Shown here: positions 54,325 to 64,000 of the stretch, one piece after another
Position numbering within the stretch: the first letter of the stretch is position 1
How the letters are laid out: each line of letters opens with the position of its first letter
DNA from: Pseudomonas sp. B21-023
GTDB lineage: Bacteria > Pseudomonadota > Gammaproteobacteria > Pseudomonadales > Pseudomonadaceae
NCBI RefSeq assembly: GCF_024749165.1
Contig: NZ_CP087190.1
Coordinates: 4,251,501-4,315,500, forward strand
Direction of reading: 5' to 3'
Length of the DNA stretch: 64,000 nucleotides
Translations under genes and position numbers: made by a program
Notes under the pieces: generated by a model
The model's input: the letters and a program-made list of their open reading frames with translations, nothing else
Told to the model about the DNA's origin: nothing
Database searches by the model: none

Positions 54325-55206
54325 TCAGCGCGACGAGGCAGCCCCCGGCAGCCCTGCCCGCAGCCCCCCAAGGCGGCTCAACCAGACCGATGCGAGAATC
54401 ACCGTACCGCCAATGGCCAGGCGCCCGAGCGGTTCGTCCTGGTTCCAGATCAGCAGGTTGAGCAGCAAGCCCACCGGCACATGCAGGTTGTTCATCACCG
54501 CCAGGGTGGCGCCGGAGACCAGGCAAGCGCCCTTGTTCCACCAGTACAACCCCAGCGCCGTCGGGCACAGGCCGAGGAACAACAGCACCAGCCACTGGGT
54601 GTCAGTGCTCGGCAGGTGCTGGGTATTGCCGAACAGCAGGAAGGCCGGCAACACCACCAGCAACGCGCCCAGGTAGAAATAGCCGAACCGGCGGTAGTGC
54701 GGCAGGTCGCTGGGGTGGCGGGCCACCAGATGACGGTACAGCACCTGGCCGGCGGCGTAGGTGAAATTGGCCAGCTGCAGCAGCAGGAAACCGATGAAGA
54801 ACTCGCCGGTGACCGTGTCGAAGCGGATCACCGCCGCGCCGGCCACCGCCACCAGGGCGGCGAGCAGCGCCCAGGGGTTGAAGCGCCGGTTCAGGGCATC
54901 CTCGATCAAGGTCACATGCAGCGGGGTGAGGATGGTGAACAACAGCACCTCCGGCACCGTCAGCACGCGGAAGCTGAGGTATAGGCAGACATAGGTGATG
55001 CCGTACTGCAGCGCACCGATCAGCAGCATCGAGCGCATGAAGCGTGGTTCGACCTGGCGCCAGCGGGTCAGTGGCAGGAACACCAACCCGGCCAGCACCA
55101 CCCGCATCAGCACGGCGAAGTAGCTGTCGACATGGCCGGCCAGGTATTCGCCGATCAGGTTGAAGGAGTACGCCTGGATCAGCGCGACGATTATCAGGTA
55201 GCCCAT
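54325..55206 (-). CDS. EamA (DMT) family permease
   Basis: 293 residues, about ten hydrophobic segments (LIIVALIQAYSFNLIGEYLAGH at the start). It is of the carboxylate/amino acid/amine DMT branch by general appearance; substrate unknown. It is transcribed towards the LysR gene, 166 bp away. No evidence ties it to the phosphonate operon beyond closeness. Confidence 0.87.
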   Translation of the reverse strand: MGYLIIVALIQAYSFNLIGEYLAGHVDSYFAVLMRVVLAGLVFLPLTRWRQVEPRFMRSMLLIGALQYGITYVCLYLSFRVLTVPEVLLFTILTPLHVTLIEDALNRRFNPWALLAALVAVAGAAVIRFDTVTGEFFIGFLLLQLANFTYAAGQVLYRHLVARHPSDLPHYRRFGYFYLGALLVVLPAFLLFGNTQHLPSTDTQWLVLLFLGLCPTALGLYWWNKGACLVSGATLAVMNNLHVPVGLLLNLLIWNQDEPLGRLAIGGTVILASVWLSRLGGLRAGLPGAASSR

Positions 55207-55276
55207 GGTTGGCCCTCGTGGATCAAGGCGGGGACCTTAGCGGGTTGGGCCTGGGCAGTTCAACCATGGGGATTGT

Positions 55277-55318
55277 GGGGCTGCTGCGCAGCCCATCGCC
55301 GGCAAGCCGGCTCCCACA
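55277..55318. repeat. Single REP
   Basis: GGGGCTGCTGCGCAGCCCATCGCCGGCAAGCCGGCTCCCACA is one full copy of the local REP with its own hairpin. It lies in the 283-bp gap between the EamA and azoR genes, which otherwise contains only the azoR terminator. Confidence 0.8.
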
Positions 55319-55407
55319 CCGACCGCACAATTCTCAAGGACTGCGCTGTATCCATGAGCTGGCTTGTCGGCGATCAGGCCGGCACAGGATGCGCACTGTC
55401 TGTGAGC

Positions 55408-55438
55408 AAAAAAAGCCCGGCCATCTCTATGGCCGGGC
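55408..55438 (-). terminator. azoR terminator
   Basis: A 10-bp stem, GCCCGGCCAT (55415-55424) with ATGGCCGGGC (55429-55438), is followed on the minus strand by a run of eight T: a textbook intrinsic terminator. Confidence 0.9.
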
Positions 55439-55489
55439 AGGCACACCCAAAGGAGCAACAAGGTGTCAGGGTTGGGAATTCGTCGCGGC

Positions 55490-56089
55490 TCAGGCCACCG
55501 CGGCCAGCTTGGCCTTGGCCTGGTTCAGGCCTTTCTCGTGGAACTCGCCGCTCATGTTCAGCCCCTCGGCATGAATGAAGTCCACGTCATGGATACCGAT
55601 GAAAGCCATCACCTGGCGCAGGTAGGGTTCCTGGTGATCGCTGCTGGCACCGGCATGGATACCGCCGCGGGCGGTCAGCACGATGGCGCGCTTGCCGTTG
55701 AGCAGTCCCTGGGGGCCGGTCGGGGTGTACTTGAAGGTGATGCCGGCGCGCAGCACGTGGTCAAGCCAGGCTTTCAGGGTGCTGGGGATGGTGAAGTTGT
55801 ACATCGGCGCAGCCATCACCAGTACGTCGGCGGCCAGCAATTCGTCGGTTAGCACGTTGGAGCGCTCAAGTGCCTCACGCTCGGTGGTGCTGCGCTGTTC
55901 CTCGGGCTTCATCCAGCCGCCGAGCAAGTTGGCGTCCAGATGCGGCACGGGGTTCACGGCCAGGTCGCGCACCTTGATCTCGTCGGCCGGATGCGCTGCT
56001 TGCCATTGCTGGATGAAGTCCTGGGTCAGTTTACGAGAAACGGAATCCTGCTGGCGGGCGCTGCTTTCGATGATCAGAACGTGGGACAT
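55490..56089 (-). CDS. azoR: FMN-dependent NADH:quinone/azo oxidoreductase
   Basis: 199 residues, flavodoxin-like fold. Visible are the FMN phosphate loop SSARQQDSVSRKL, MAAPMYNFTIPSTLKAWLDH and the flavin-contact loop TARGGIHAG. AzoR reduces quinones and azo compounds with NADH. The ATG at 56089 has GGAGG five bases upstream. The gene is monocistronic with its own terminator; two 9-bp repeats lie upstream, pointing to specific regulation. Confidence 0.94.
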   Translation of the reverse strand: MSHVLIIESSARQQDSVSRKLTQDFIQQWQAAHPADEIKVRDLAVNPVPHLDANLLGGWMKPEEQRSTTEREALERSNVLTDELLAADVLVMAAPMYNFTIPSTLKAWLDHVLRAGITFKYTPTGPQGLLNGKRAIVLTARGGIHAGASSDHQEPYLRQVMAFIGIHDVDFIHAEGLNMSGEFHEKGLNQAKAKLAAVA

Positions 56090-56140
56090 GGGAGCCTCCA
56101 TCGGCGGTAAGGGGTGGCGATTCGATGGAGGTGAGATTAG

Positions 56141-56191
56141 TGGTTGACCTATCGATAAAAAAGCGTAAAAAGTGGGGTCAACCTATCGATT
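56141..56191. promoter_or_regulatory. Direct-repeat operator candidate upstream of azoR
   Basis: CCTATCGAT occurs at 56148-56156 and again at 56182-56190, 34 bp apart, about three helical turns, so a protein could bind both on one face. The local contexts are GTTGACCTATCGATAA and GTCAACCTATCGATTAA. It lies between azoR and a small minus-strand gene; a LysR gene is 370 bp away. Confidence 0.6.
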
Positions 56192-56199
56192 AATCTGTT

Positions 56200-56514
56200 T
56201 TATTCCGCTTTGCAGTCAAGCACGATGCGCAGCCTGATGATCTGCCGGTTGAACTTGGCGGTGACATCCACGCTCCTGCCGGCGGGCACGTTGACCCGGC
56301 GCACCCGTGGCGCCTCGGGGCCGTTGCGGAAAATGACCTTGCACGCCGCCGGCACCTGCCCATAGTTGTTGAGGCTGATCGAGCCGATGTCGTAGGCCGT
56401 GTCGTAGGCGGTGTAGTCGACCTTGACCCCGGTCAGGTCCTTCTCCACGTCGATCGGGTAAGCCATGGCCCCGAGGGGCAGGCACAACAGCAAAGCCGCA
56501 CAACATTTCTTCAT
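56200..56514 (-). CDS. Small periplasmic protein of unknown function
   Basis: 104 residues. A signal peptide of about 20 residues (CCAALLLCLPLGAMA) is followed by a beta-rich body (DYTAYDTAYDIGSISLNNYGQVP) with two Cys (CKVIFRNG, VLDCKAE) that could pair. I do not recognise a function. AGGAGA precedes the ATG at 56514. It is 50 bp from the divergent LysR gene and upstream of azoR on the same strand. Confidence 0.8.
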   Translation of the reverse strand: MKKCCAALLLCLPLGAMAYPIDVEKDLTGVKVDYTAYDTAYDIGSISLNNYGQVPAACKVIFRNGPEAPRVRRVNVPAGRSVDVTAKFNRQIIRLRIVLDCKAE

Positions 56515-56564
56515 ACGGGCGCTCTCCTTGGGAAGAGCGCAGCTTAGGACAACAGGAGCCCTGG

Positions 56565-57488
56565 ATGAAAGCACCGCGCGTTACCCTGGATCAGTGGCGG
56601 ACCTTGCAGGCGGTGGTCGACCACGGCGGGTTCGCCCAGGCCGCCGAGGCCCTGCACCGCTCGCAATCGTCGGTGAGCTACACCGTGGCGCGCATGCAGG
56701 AACAACTGGGCGTGCCGCTGCTGCGCATCGATGGGCGCAAGGCGGTGCTGACCGAGGCCGGTAGCGTGCTGCTGCGCCGCTCGCGGCAACTGGTCAAACA
56801 GGCCAGCCAACTGGAAGACCTGGCTCATCACATGGAGCAGGGCTGGGAAGCCGAGGTGCGCCTGGTGGTCGACGCCGCCTACCCCAGCGCCCGACTGGTG
56901 CGCGCCCTGGCGGCGTTCATGCCGCAGAGCCGCGGTTGCCGGGTGCGCCTGCGTGAAGAGGTGCTGTCCGGGGTCGAGGAAGTGCTGCACGAAGGCATCG
57001 CCGACCTTGCCATCAGCAGCTTCAACATCGGCGGTTACCTGGGCACTGAACTGAGCCCGGTGGAGTTCATCGCCGTCGCCCATCCCGAGCATGCCCTGCA
57101 CCGCATGGGCCGCGAAATCACCTTCCAGGACCTGGAAAGCCAGCTGCAGGTGGTGATCCGCGACTCCGGTCGGGCCCAGCCGCGTGATGTCGGCTGGCTC
57201 GGCGCCGAGCAGCGCTGGACGGTGGGCAGCCTGGGTACCGCAGCCACCTTCGTCGGCAGCGGCCTGGGCTTTGCCTGGCTGCCCCGGCACATGATCGAGC
57301 GCGAGCTGCGCGAAGGCGTGCTCAAGCCCCTGCCGCTGGATCAGGGTGGCAGCCGCCATCCACTGTTCTACCTTTACTCCAGCAAGGAAAAGACCTTGGG
57401 CCCGGCCACGCAGATTCTCATCGAATTGCTGCGCAACTTCGACACCGCGCCGCTGGACGTGCCCTTCGCAGCCCCCCCGCAAGCCTGA
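56565..57488 (+). CDS. LysR-type regulator
   Basis: 307 residues. The HTH (WRTLQAVVDHGGFAQAAEALHRSQSSVSYTVARMQEQLG) is typical, followed by the effector domain. LysR genes beside azoR-type quinone reductases are common, so it is the best candidate for binding the repeats upstream of azoR; this is inferred. CAGGAGCCCTGG precedes the ATG. The hydrolase gene starts 13 bp later, so it may be co-transcribed. Confidence 0.88.
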   Translation: MKAPRVTLDQWRTLQAVVDHGGFAQAAEALHRSQSSVSYTVARMQEQLGVPLLRIDGRKAVLTEAGSVLLRRSRQLVKQASQLEDLAHHMEQGWEAEVRLVVDAAYPSARLVRALAAFMPQSRGCRVRLREEVLSGVEEVLHEGIADLAISSFNIGGYLGTELSPVEFIAVAHPEHALHRMGREITFQDLESQLQVVIRDSGRAQPRDVGWLGAEQRWTVGSLGTAATFVGSGLGFAWLPRHMIERELREGVLKPLPLDQGGSRHPLFYLYSSKEKTLGPATQILIELLRNFDTAPLDVPFAAPPQA

Positions 57489-57501
57489 GAGGACCGCGCC
57501 C

Positions 57502-58314
57502 ATGGCCGTTTTCGAACAGCAAGGATGCCAGTTGCATTACGAGGAACACGGTCAGGGCGAGCCCCTGGTGCTGCTGCACGGGCTGGGTTCGAGCAGCCAG
57601 GACTGGGAACTGCAGGTGCCCGAGCTCGCCCGCCAGTACCGGGTGATCCTCATGGACATCCGTGGCCACGGGCAATCGTCCAAGCCTCGCTCGGGCTACC
57701 AGATAAAGACTTTCAGCGAGGATCTGCTGGCCTTGCTCCGTCACCTGGACACCGGCCCGGTGCACTTCGTGGGCCTGTCCATGGGCGGCATGGTCGGTTT
57801 CCAGTTCGCCGTCGACCACCCCGAGTGGCTGCGTAGCCTGTGCATCGTCAACAGTGCCCCGCAGGTCAAGCGCCGCACCCGCAGCGACTGGATCTGGTGG
57901 CTCAAGCGCTGGGGACTGGCGCGCCTGCTCAGCGTCGAGACCGTCGGCAAGGGTCTGGCCGAACGGCTGTTTCCCAAGCCGGAGCAGGCCGAACTGCGGC
58001 GCAAGATGGCCGAGCGCTGGGCGCGCAACGACAAGCGTGCGTATCTGAAAAGCTTCGACGCCATCGTCGACTGGGGCGTACAGGAACGCATCGGCCAGAT
58101 CCGCTGTCCCACCCTGGTGATCGCCGCCGACCACGATTACACACCGATACAACTGAAAGAACGTTACGTCGCCCTGATGCCCAACGCCAGACTGGCGGTC
58201 ATCGACGATTCGCGGCACGCTACGCCCCTGGACCAACCTGAGGTCTTCAACCAGACCCTGCTGCAGTTCCTCGCAGCCGCTTCCACCTCTCAAGGATCAT
58301 TGAGCCCATGCTGA
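57502..58314 (+). CDS. Alpha/beta hydrolase
   Basis: 270 residues. Oxyanion motif LLHGLGSSSQDW, nucleophile elbow GLSMGGMVG, acid in AADHDYTP and catalytic His in DSRHATPLDQPE make a complete triad. It resembles 3-oxoadipate enol-lactonase-like hydrolases, but no aromatic catabolism gene is near and the substrate is unknown. The stop overlaps the ppiA start (ATGCTGA), so the two are coupled. Confidence 0.9.
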   Translation: MAVFEQQGCQLHYEEHGQGEPLVLLHGLGSSSQDWELQVPELARQYRVILMDIRGHGQSSKPRSGYQIKTFSEDLLALLRHLDTGPVHFVGLSMGGMVGFQFAVDHPEWLRSLCIVNSAPQVKRRTRSDWIWWLKRWGLARLLSVETVGKGLAERLFPKPEQAELRRKMAERWARNDKRAYLKSFDAIVDWGVQERIGQIRCPTLVIAADHDYTPIQLKERYVALMPNARLAVIDDSRHATPLDQPEVFNQTLLQFLAAASTSQGSLSPC

Positions 58315-58865
58315 AAAAACTTCTGCTCACCGCCTGCTCGGTCGCCTTCGCCACCAGCGTCATGGCCTCCGACAAGACCCCGCACGTTGAGCTGGTCACC
58401 AGCTTCGGCAAGATCGAGATCGAGCTGAACGCAGAAAAAGCGCCGATCAGTACCAAGAACTTCCTCCAGTACGTGGACAGCGGCTTCTACAACAACACCA
58501 TCTTCCACCGTGTGATCCCTGGCTTCATGGTCCAGGGCGGTGGCTTCACCGAGCAGATGGTGCAGAAGCCGACCAAGGATCCGATCCGCAACGAGGCCAG
58601 CAACGGCCTGCAGAACACCCGTGGCACCCTGTCCATGGCTCGTACCTCCGACCCGAACTCGGCCACCAGCCAGTTCTTCATCAACGTCGCCGACAACGAC
58701 TTCCTCAACCCGGGCCGCGACCGTGGCTACGCCGTGTTCGGCAAGGTCACCAAGGGCATGGAGGTGGTCGACCAGATCGTCAACTCGCCGACCACCGTCA
58801 AGAAAGGCATGCGCGATGTGCCGGCCGACCCGGTGTACATCAAGTCGGCCAAACGCATCGACTGA
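58308..58865 (+). CDS. ppiA: Periplasmic peptidyl-prolyl cis-trans isomerase (cyclophilin)
   Basis: 185 residues. A signal peptide (LLLTACSVAFATSVMA-SDK) precedes a cyclophilin domain with FHRVIPGFMVQGGGF, GTLSMART and SQFFINVADNDFLN. It speeds proline isomerisation during periplasmic folding. Its ATG overlaps the hydrolase stop; the ABC exporter gene starts about 50 bp later on the same strand. Confidence 0.94.
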   Translation: MLKKLLLTACSVAFATSVMASDKTPHVELVTSFGKIEIELNAEKAPISTKNFLQYVDSGFYNNTIFHRVIPGFMVQGGGFTEQMVQKPTKDPIRNEASNGLQNTRGTLSMARTSDPNSATSQFFINVADNDFLNPGRDRGYAVFGKVTKGMEVVDQIVNSPTTVKKGMRDVPADPVYIKSAKRID

Positions 58866-58916
58866 TCCCGCACCACACAGGGACGTGAGTCGGGTCGAAC
58901 AGGAGTGTCGTCACCC

Positions 58917-60749
<1,833 letters not shown>

Positions 60750-60776
60750 TACAGAAAACGGCATGGGAAAATCGGA

Positions 60777-60863
60777 GTGGGAGCGGGCTTGCCCCGCGAT
60801 GGCGTCAGATCAGGCGACACGACAGCTTGATCTGACGCCATCGCGGGGCAAGCCCGCTCCCAC
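60777..60863. repeat. REP pair with perfect 36-bp arms
   Basis: GTGGGAGCGGGCTTGCCCCG plus GATGGCGTCAGATCA (60777-60812) is exactly mirrored at 60828-60863 around a 15-bp loop. The perfect pairing over 36 bp indicates a recent duplication/inversion or selection on the hairpin. It lies between the convergent ABC exporter and GNAT genes. Confidence 0.9.
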
Positions 60864-60877
60864 GTGCCCCTTGATCT

Positions 60878-62005
60878 TCATGCCTGGCGATACGGCAGCA
60901 TCCCGCGCGCCTCTTCGGCATACGCCCTCACCCCCGCCCGCTCCTGCAGCAGAAAATCCTCCACCGCCCGGCGCAATCCCGGATGCAGCAGGTAATGCCA
61001 CGACCGCGTGATCACCGGCTCGAAGCCGCGAATCAACTTGTGTTCACCCTGGGCCCCGGCATCGAAACGCTGCAGCCCTTCGCCAATGGCGAAATCCATG
61101 CCCTGGTAGAAACAGGTCTCGAAATGCAGACGGTCGAATTCGTCCAGGCACCCCCAATACCGTCCATACAGGCTGTCACCCCCGATCAGGCTGAGCGCCA
61201 TGGCCACCTCGCGCCCCTGCTGGCGGGCGATGACCACACGGATGGCCTCGGGCATGCGCTCGGCGATCAGGCTGAAGAATTCACGGGTCAAGTAGGGCGC
61301 GCGCCGGCGCACGGCGTAGGTGTTGGCGTAACACAGGTAGACAAAATCCCACTGCGCCTCGCTCAGCTCGTCGCCCCGGTACCAGGCGAAGTCGATCCCC
61401 TGCCCCGCCACCTGTTCGCGCTCCTTGCGCATCTGCTTGCGCTTGCGTGAGCTGAGGCTGTCGAGAAAGTCCTGGAAGTCGCGATAACCCCGATTACGCC
61501 AATGGAACTGGCAACCCAGGCGTTCCATCCAGCCTGGCAGACCGGTGAGCGCCTCATCCAGCGCAGTATCGGTGAAGTTGATATGCGCGCCCGACAGCCC
61601 GCCCTTGCCCAGGTACTCGGGGATGGCCTGCAACAGCAACAGGCCATCACTCGGGTCAGCGGCCAACAGGCGTGGGCCGCTTACCGGACTGAACGGCACG
61701 GCACCCAGCAGCTTGGGGTAGTAGGCAATACCTGCGCGCTCGCAGGCATCGGCCCAGCCATGGTCGAACACGTACTCGCCGAACGAATGCCACTTGCGGT
61801 ACGCCGGCAGCAGCGCCCGGACCTCACCGTCGCGCTCCAGCACCAGGTGCTCGGCGGCCCAGCCAGTGTCAGGCACCACGCTGCCACTGTCCTCCATGGC
61901 CGTGAAGAAGGCATGGCGCAGGAACGGCTGGCCGTCGGGCACCAGTGCGTCCCAGGTGGTCGCCGGCAGGTCGCGCAGGTGGGCAAGGCTATGAAGGCTG
62001 ATCAC
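60878..62005 (-). CDS. FemAB/GNAT-like acyltransferase (DUF482 family)
   Basis: 375 residues, COG3146/PF04339-type protein. Features are FLRHAFFTAMEDSGSV near the start, HINFTD, the basic SSRKRKQMRKEREQV stretch, YANTYAVRRRAPYL and RFDAGAQGEHKLIRGFEP. These are predicted N-acyltransferases; no substrate is established. The start is GTG at 62005 with only a weak GAG upstream, so the exact N-terminus is uncertain. Confidence 0.88.
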   Translation of the reverse strand: MISLHSLAHLRDLPATTWDALVPDGQPFLRHAFFTAMEDSGSVVPDTGWAAEHLVLERDGEVRALLPAYRKWHSFGEYVFDHGWADACERAGIAYYPKLLGAVPFSPVSGPRLLAADPSDGLLLLQAIPEYLGKGGLSGAHINFTDTALDEALTGLPGWMERLGCQFHWRNRGYRDFQDFLDSLSSRKRKQMRKEREQVAGQGIDFAWYRGDELSEAQWDFVYLCYANTYAVRRRAPYLTREFFSLIAERMPEAIRVVIARQQGREVAMALSLIGGDSLYGRYWGCLDEFDRLHFETCFYQGMDFAIGEGLQRFDAGAQGEHKLIRGFEPVITRSWHYLLHPGLRRAVEDFLLQERAGVRAYAEEARGMLPYRQA

Positions 62006-62244
62006 GGATGCAACTCGCTATGAACAAGGAGCCAGTATTGCCAAACCAGCCGTGACACTCAAATGACCCCTTGCTGACTTAACACCAGTGCCACTATTCG
62101 GACATTATTCTGTCATTCGCCCCCGCAATACTTGCGCCTGTTTTCCGGAACCCCAGAACCTGTCTAGTCAGGCCCTTTCCGAAGACATGCCAACTTGGGG
62201 GCGGGCGCTTGAGCCTCCCCACTTTTTCCAACAGGGAGAACCTT

Positions 62245-63489
62245 ATGCGTCTTGTTTCTACACTTACCGGAATGAGCCTCACCGGCATGATGCTGGCTCT
62301 GAGTACTCCGGCCAGTGCTGCTGTCGACGCCAAGCTGCTCGAAATGCTCCGCGCCAATGGCTCGATCAACCAGGCGCAGTACAACGAACTGCAGGGCGAC
62401 CTGGCAAAGGAAACCAAGGAAAAGGCCGACCAGAAAGCCCAGTCCGAACGCATGAGCTCGTTCGAACAGAAAGTGGCGTGGGCCGCCAAGACCCAGATCA
62501 AGGGTGATGTGCGCCTGCGTTACGAAGACGTCAACGTCGACAACCCGATCTCGCGCAGTGGCAACCAGGACCGTGAGCGCGTCCGCGCCCGTGTCGGCTT
62601 CTACAGCGAGATCAACCCGCAAGTGGACGCCGGCGTGCGTGTGGCCACCGGCAGCAGCGCCGATGCCCGCTCGACCAACCAAAGCCTGGACAACTACTTC
62701 GAGAAGAAATCGCTGTGGGTCGACCTGGCCTACCTCGACTGGCACCCGACCGCCATCCCCAACCTGCACCTGATCGGCGGCAAGATGGCTCAGCCATGGG
62801 TGAGCATGGGCGACATCATCTGGGACAGCGATATCAACCCCGAAGGCGTGGCGGTCACTTACAAGACCAACCTGGGCGCCACCGAACTGTTCGGCAGTGC
62901 CGGCCACTACACCCTCAAGGACAACGTCGACGGCGACGGCGTGCAGTTCAAGCACGACGCACAGCTGTACCACGGCCAGCTGGGTGCCAAGTTCAACGCG
63001 GCCGACACCCTCAAGTTCACCGTGGGCGGCAGCATCTACGGCTACGACAACGACAAGGAGTCGACCGTCCTGCGTGCCCTGGGTAACACCACCAACGAGT
63101 TCAACCTGGTGGAAGGCTTCGGCCAGGTGGACTTCACCGGCTTTGCCATCCCACTCTCGGCCTATGGCCAGTTCGTCAAGAACACCGAAAGTACCGACGG
63201 CAAGGACAAGGCCTGGCTGGCCGGCCTGAAAACCAAGGTCGGCGCCTGGAGCCTGGACTACAACTACCGCGACGTGCAGCGTAACGCGGTGGTCAGCGCC
63301 TTCACCGACTCCGACTTCGGCAACGGCTTCACCGGGTCGCGTGGCCACAAGTTCAAGGTCGGCTACGAGATCGACAAGAACTTCTCACTGGGCGCGGCCT
63401 ACCTGATGGCCAAGACCGACTTCTCCAACCTGCCGAACAGCGATGCTGACGTAGATACGCTGCAGGTGGACCTGGAAGCGAAGTTCTAA
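62245..63489 (+). CDS. Putative outer-membrane porin
   Basis: 414 residues. A signal peptide (to about residue 25, ending ASA) precedes a short coiled segment (NQAQYNELQGDLAKETKEKADQK) and then beta-strand repeats: IKGDVRLRYEDVNVD, RVRARVGFYSEINPQVDAGVRVATG. The C-terminus is DTLQVDLEAKF, ending in the terminal Phe needed for outer-membrane assembly. It matches the Pseudomonas putative-porin family; solute unknown. The ATG at 62245 follows AGGGAGAA. The 239-bp upstream gap is moderately A+T-rich without a clear promoter. Confidence 0.9.
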   Translation: MRLVSTLTGMSLTGMMLALSTPASAAVDAKLLEMLRANGSINQAQYNELQGDLAKETKEKADQKAQSERMSSFEQKVAWAAKTQIKGDVRLRYEDVNVDNPISRSGNQDRERVRARVGFYSEINPQVDAGVRVATGSSADARSTNQSLDNYFEKKSLWVDLAYLDWHPTAIPNLHLIGGKMAQPWVSMGDIIWDSDINPEGVAVTYKTNLGATELFGSAGHYTLKDNVDGDGVQFKHDAQLYHGQLGAKFNAADTLKFTVGGSIYGYDNDKESTVLRALGNTTNEFNLVEGFGQVDFTGFAIPLSAYGQFVKNTESTDGKDKAWLAGLKTKVGAWSLDYNYRDVQRNAVVSAFTDSDFGNGFTGSRGHKFKVGYEIDKNFSLGAAYLMAKTDFSNLPNSDADVDTLQVDLEAKF

Positions 63490-63517
63490 GCGCCAGGCTC
63501 CTTTGCTCCACCCTGAA

Positions 63518-63558
63518 GCGGGAAATGCTGACCCCATCCAGCATTTCCCGCTTTTTTT
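63518..63558 (+). terminator. Strong porin terminator
   Basis: A 13-bp perfect stem, GCGGGAAATGCTG (63518-63530) with CAGCATTTCCCGC (63539-63551), is followed by seven T, 28 bp after the porin stop. Confidence 0.95.
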
Positions 63559-63582
63559 GCTCTGTCAGAAATGCTCCGGCCC

Positions 63583-63655
63583 TATCGCCGGCAAGCTGAC
63601 TCCCAAGAGAAATATGCACCACTGTGGGAGCCGGCTTGCCGGCGATAGGGCCGGA
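63583..63655. repeat. REP inverted pair
   Basis: CCCTATCGCCGGCAAGCTGACTCCCA and TGTGGGAGCCGGCTTGCCGGCGATAGGG face each other between the convergent porin and ketoacyl synthase genes. Confidence 0.8.
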
Positions 63656-63671
63656 GCAGGCGAAACGGGTA

Positions 63672-64000
63672 TCAGCGCTTGCGCAGGATCACGCTACCAA
63701 TCGAATAACCCGCACCGAACGAGCTCAGCACACCCAACGCCCCCTTGGCCAGGTCATCCTGGTACAGGTGGAAGGCAATCACCGAGCCTGCCGAGCTGGT
63801 GTTGGCATAACGGTCGAGAATCACCGGTGCCTCTTGCTCGTCCACTTCCCGACCCAGCAGCTTCTTGACGATCAGGTGGTTCATGCTCAGGTTGGCCTGG
63901 TGCAGCCAGAAACGCTGGACATCGCTCGGCTGCTGGCCGTTTTCATCCAGGTGCTGGCCGATCAGTTCGGCGACCTTCGGGCAGACTTCCTTGAATACCT
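63672..64000 (-). CDS. 3-oxoacyl-ACP synthase III (FabH-like), C-terminal part, cut by window edge
   Basis: About 109 C-terminal residues are present; the rest lies beyond base 64000. The catalytic His is in WLHQANLSMN and the catalytic Asn in RYANTSSAGS, the KAS III His/Asn pair. The end reads GAGYSIGSVILRKR. KAS III enzymes condense acyl-CoA with malonyl-ACP; Pseudomonas carries several, and which paralogue this is cannot be decided from the tail. Confidence 0.9.
   Translation of the reverse strand, partial: VFKEVCPKVAELIGQHLDENGQQPSDVQRFWLHQANLSMNHLIVKKLLGREVDEQEAPVILDRYANTSSAGSVIAFHLYQDDLAKGALGVLSSFGAGYSIGSVILRKR

Noticed and set aside
54325..55206. EamA permease as part of the phosphonate operon
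   Set aside because: It is on the opposite strand, beyond the LysR gene, and separated by its own stem-loop; no sequence link was seen.

Overview
The window is high-GC chromosomal DNA from a fluorescent Pseudomonas, most likely of the P. putida/P. entomophila group. The evidence is the order tyrA(-aroA)–pheA–serC–gyrA–mtnA–mtaD–ubiG–mupP–yciK with no hisC between pheA and tyrA, an RbdA-type GGDEF/EAL protein beside an ABC exporter, dense REP/BIME repeats of the type ending in GGGAGCCGGCTTGCCGGCGA, and Pseudomonas-style proteins throughout. Assignment to species is inference; no database search was possible. No rRNA, tRNA, CRISPR array, insertion sequence or prophage was seen. No gene-free stretch exceeds about 285 bases.

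Layout. 1–5.7 kb (minus strand): aromatic amino acid and serine biosynthesis (tyrA-aroA start, pheA, serC) and gyrA. 5.9–10.8 kb: methionine salvage (mtnA, divergent mtaD), then a plus-strand run of ubiG, mupP and yciK. 10.8–18.7 kb (minus): a TenA-like protein, an RbdA-like c-di-GMP protein, an ABC exporter, a DsbA-family protein, trhO, a BolA protein and a DUF2059 protein. 18.9–26.7 kb: fumC, an EamA permease, a lower-GC alginate-lyase-like gene, the polyphosphate:AMP phosphotransferase, mnmC and a 42-codon gene. 26.8–29.9 kb: a LysR regulator divergent from an MFS permease, with a 15-bp palindrome between them, and another EamA permease.

30.0–45.8 kb is accessory: a 13.8-kb gene for a 4598-residue FhaB/CdiA-type contact-dependent inhibition exoprotein. 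It has an HNH-type toxin tip and an SMI1/KNR4 immunity gene directly downstream, but no TpsB/CdiB transporter gene beside it. A small exported protein and a BrnT/BrnA toxin-antitoxin pair lie next to it. 45.9–48.7 kb returns to core genes (DEAD-box helicase, MscS-family channel).

48.98–53.23 kb is the most interesting block: four tightly spaced plus-strand genes encoding an Fsr-like MFS exporter, a class I aminotransferase, an unrecognised 275-residue helical protein and a phosphoenolpyruvate mutase with the diagnostic EDKxxxKxNS motif. PEP mutase is the entry enzyme of nearly all phosphonate biosynthesis, so this looks like a compact phosphonate (possibly phosphonoalanine-derived) biosynthesis and export operon. 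It has no phosphonopyruvate decarboxylase, and the third gene carries Glu/His spacing reminiscent of haem-oxygenase-like diiron oxidases. A convergent LysR gene follows.

54.3–64 kb: an EamA permease, azoR with a repeated operator-like site, a small periplasmic protein, a LysR regulator, an alpha/beta hydrolase overlapping a periplasmic cyclophilin gene, an ABC exporter, a FemAB/GNAT-like protein, a porin with a strong terminator, and the 3' end of a ketoacyl-ACP synthase III gene cut by the window edge.
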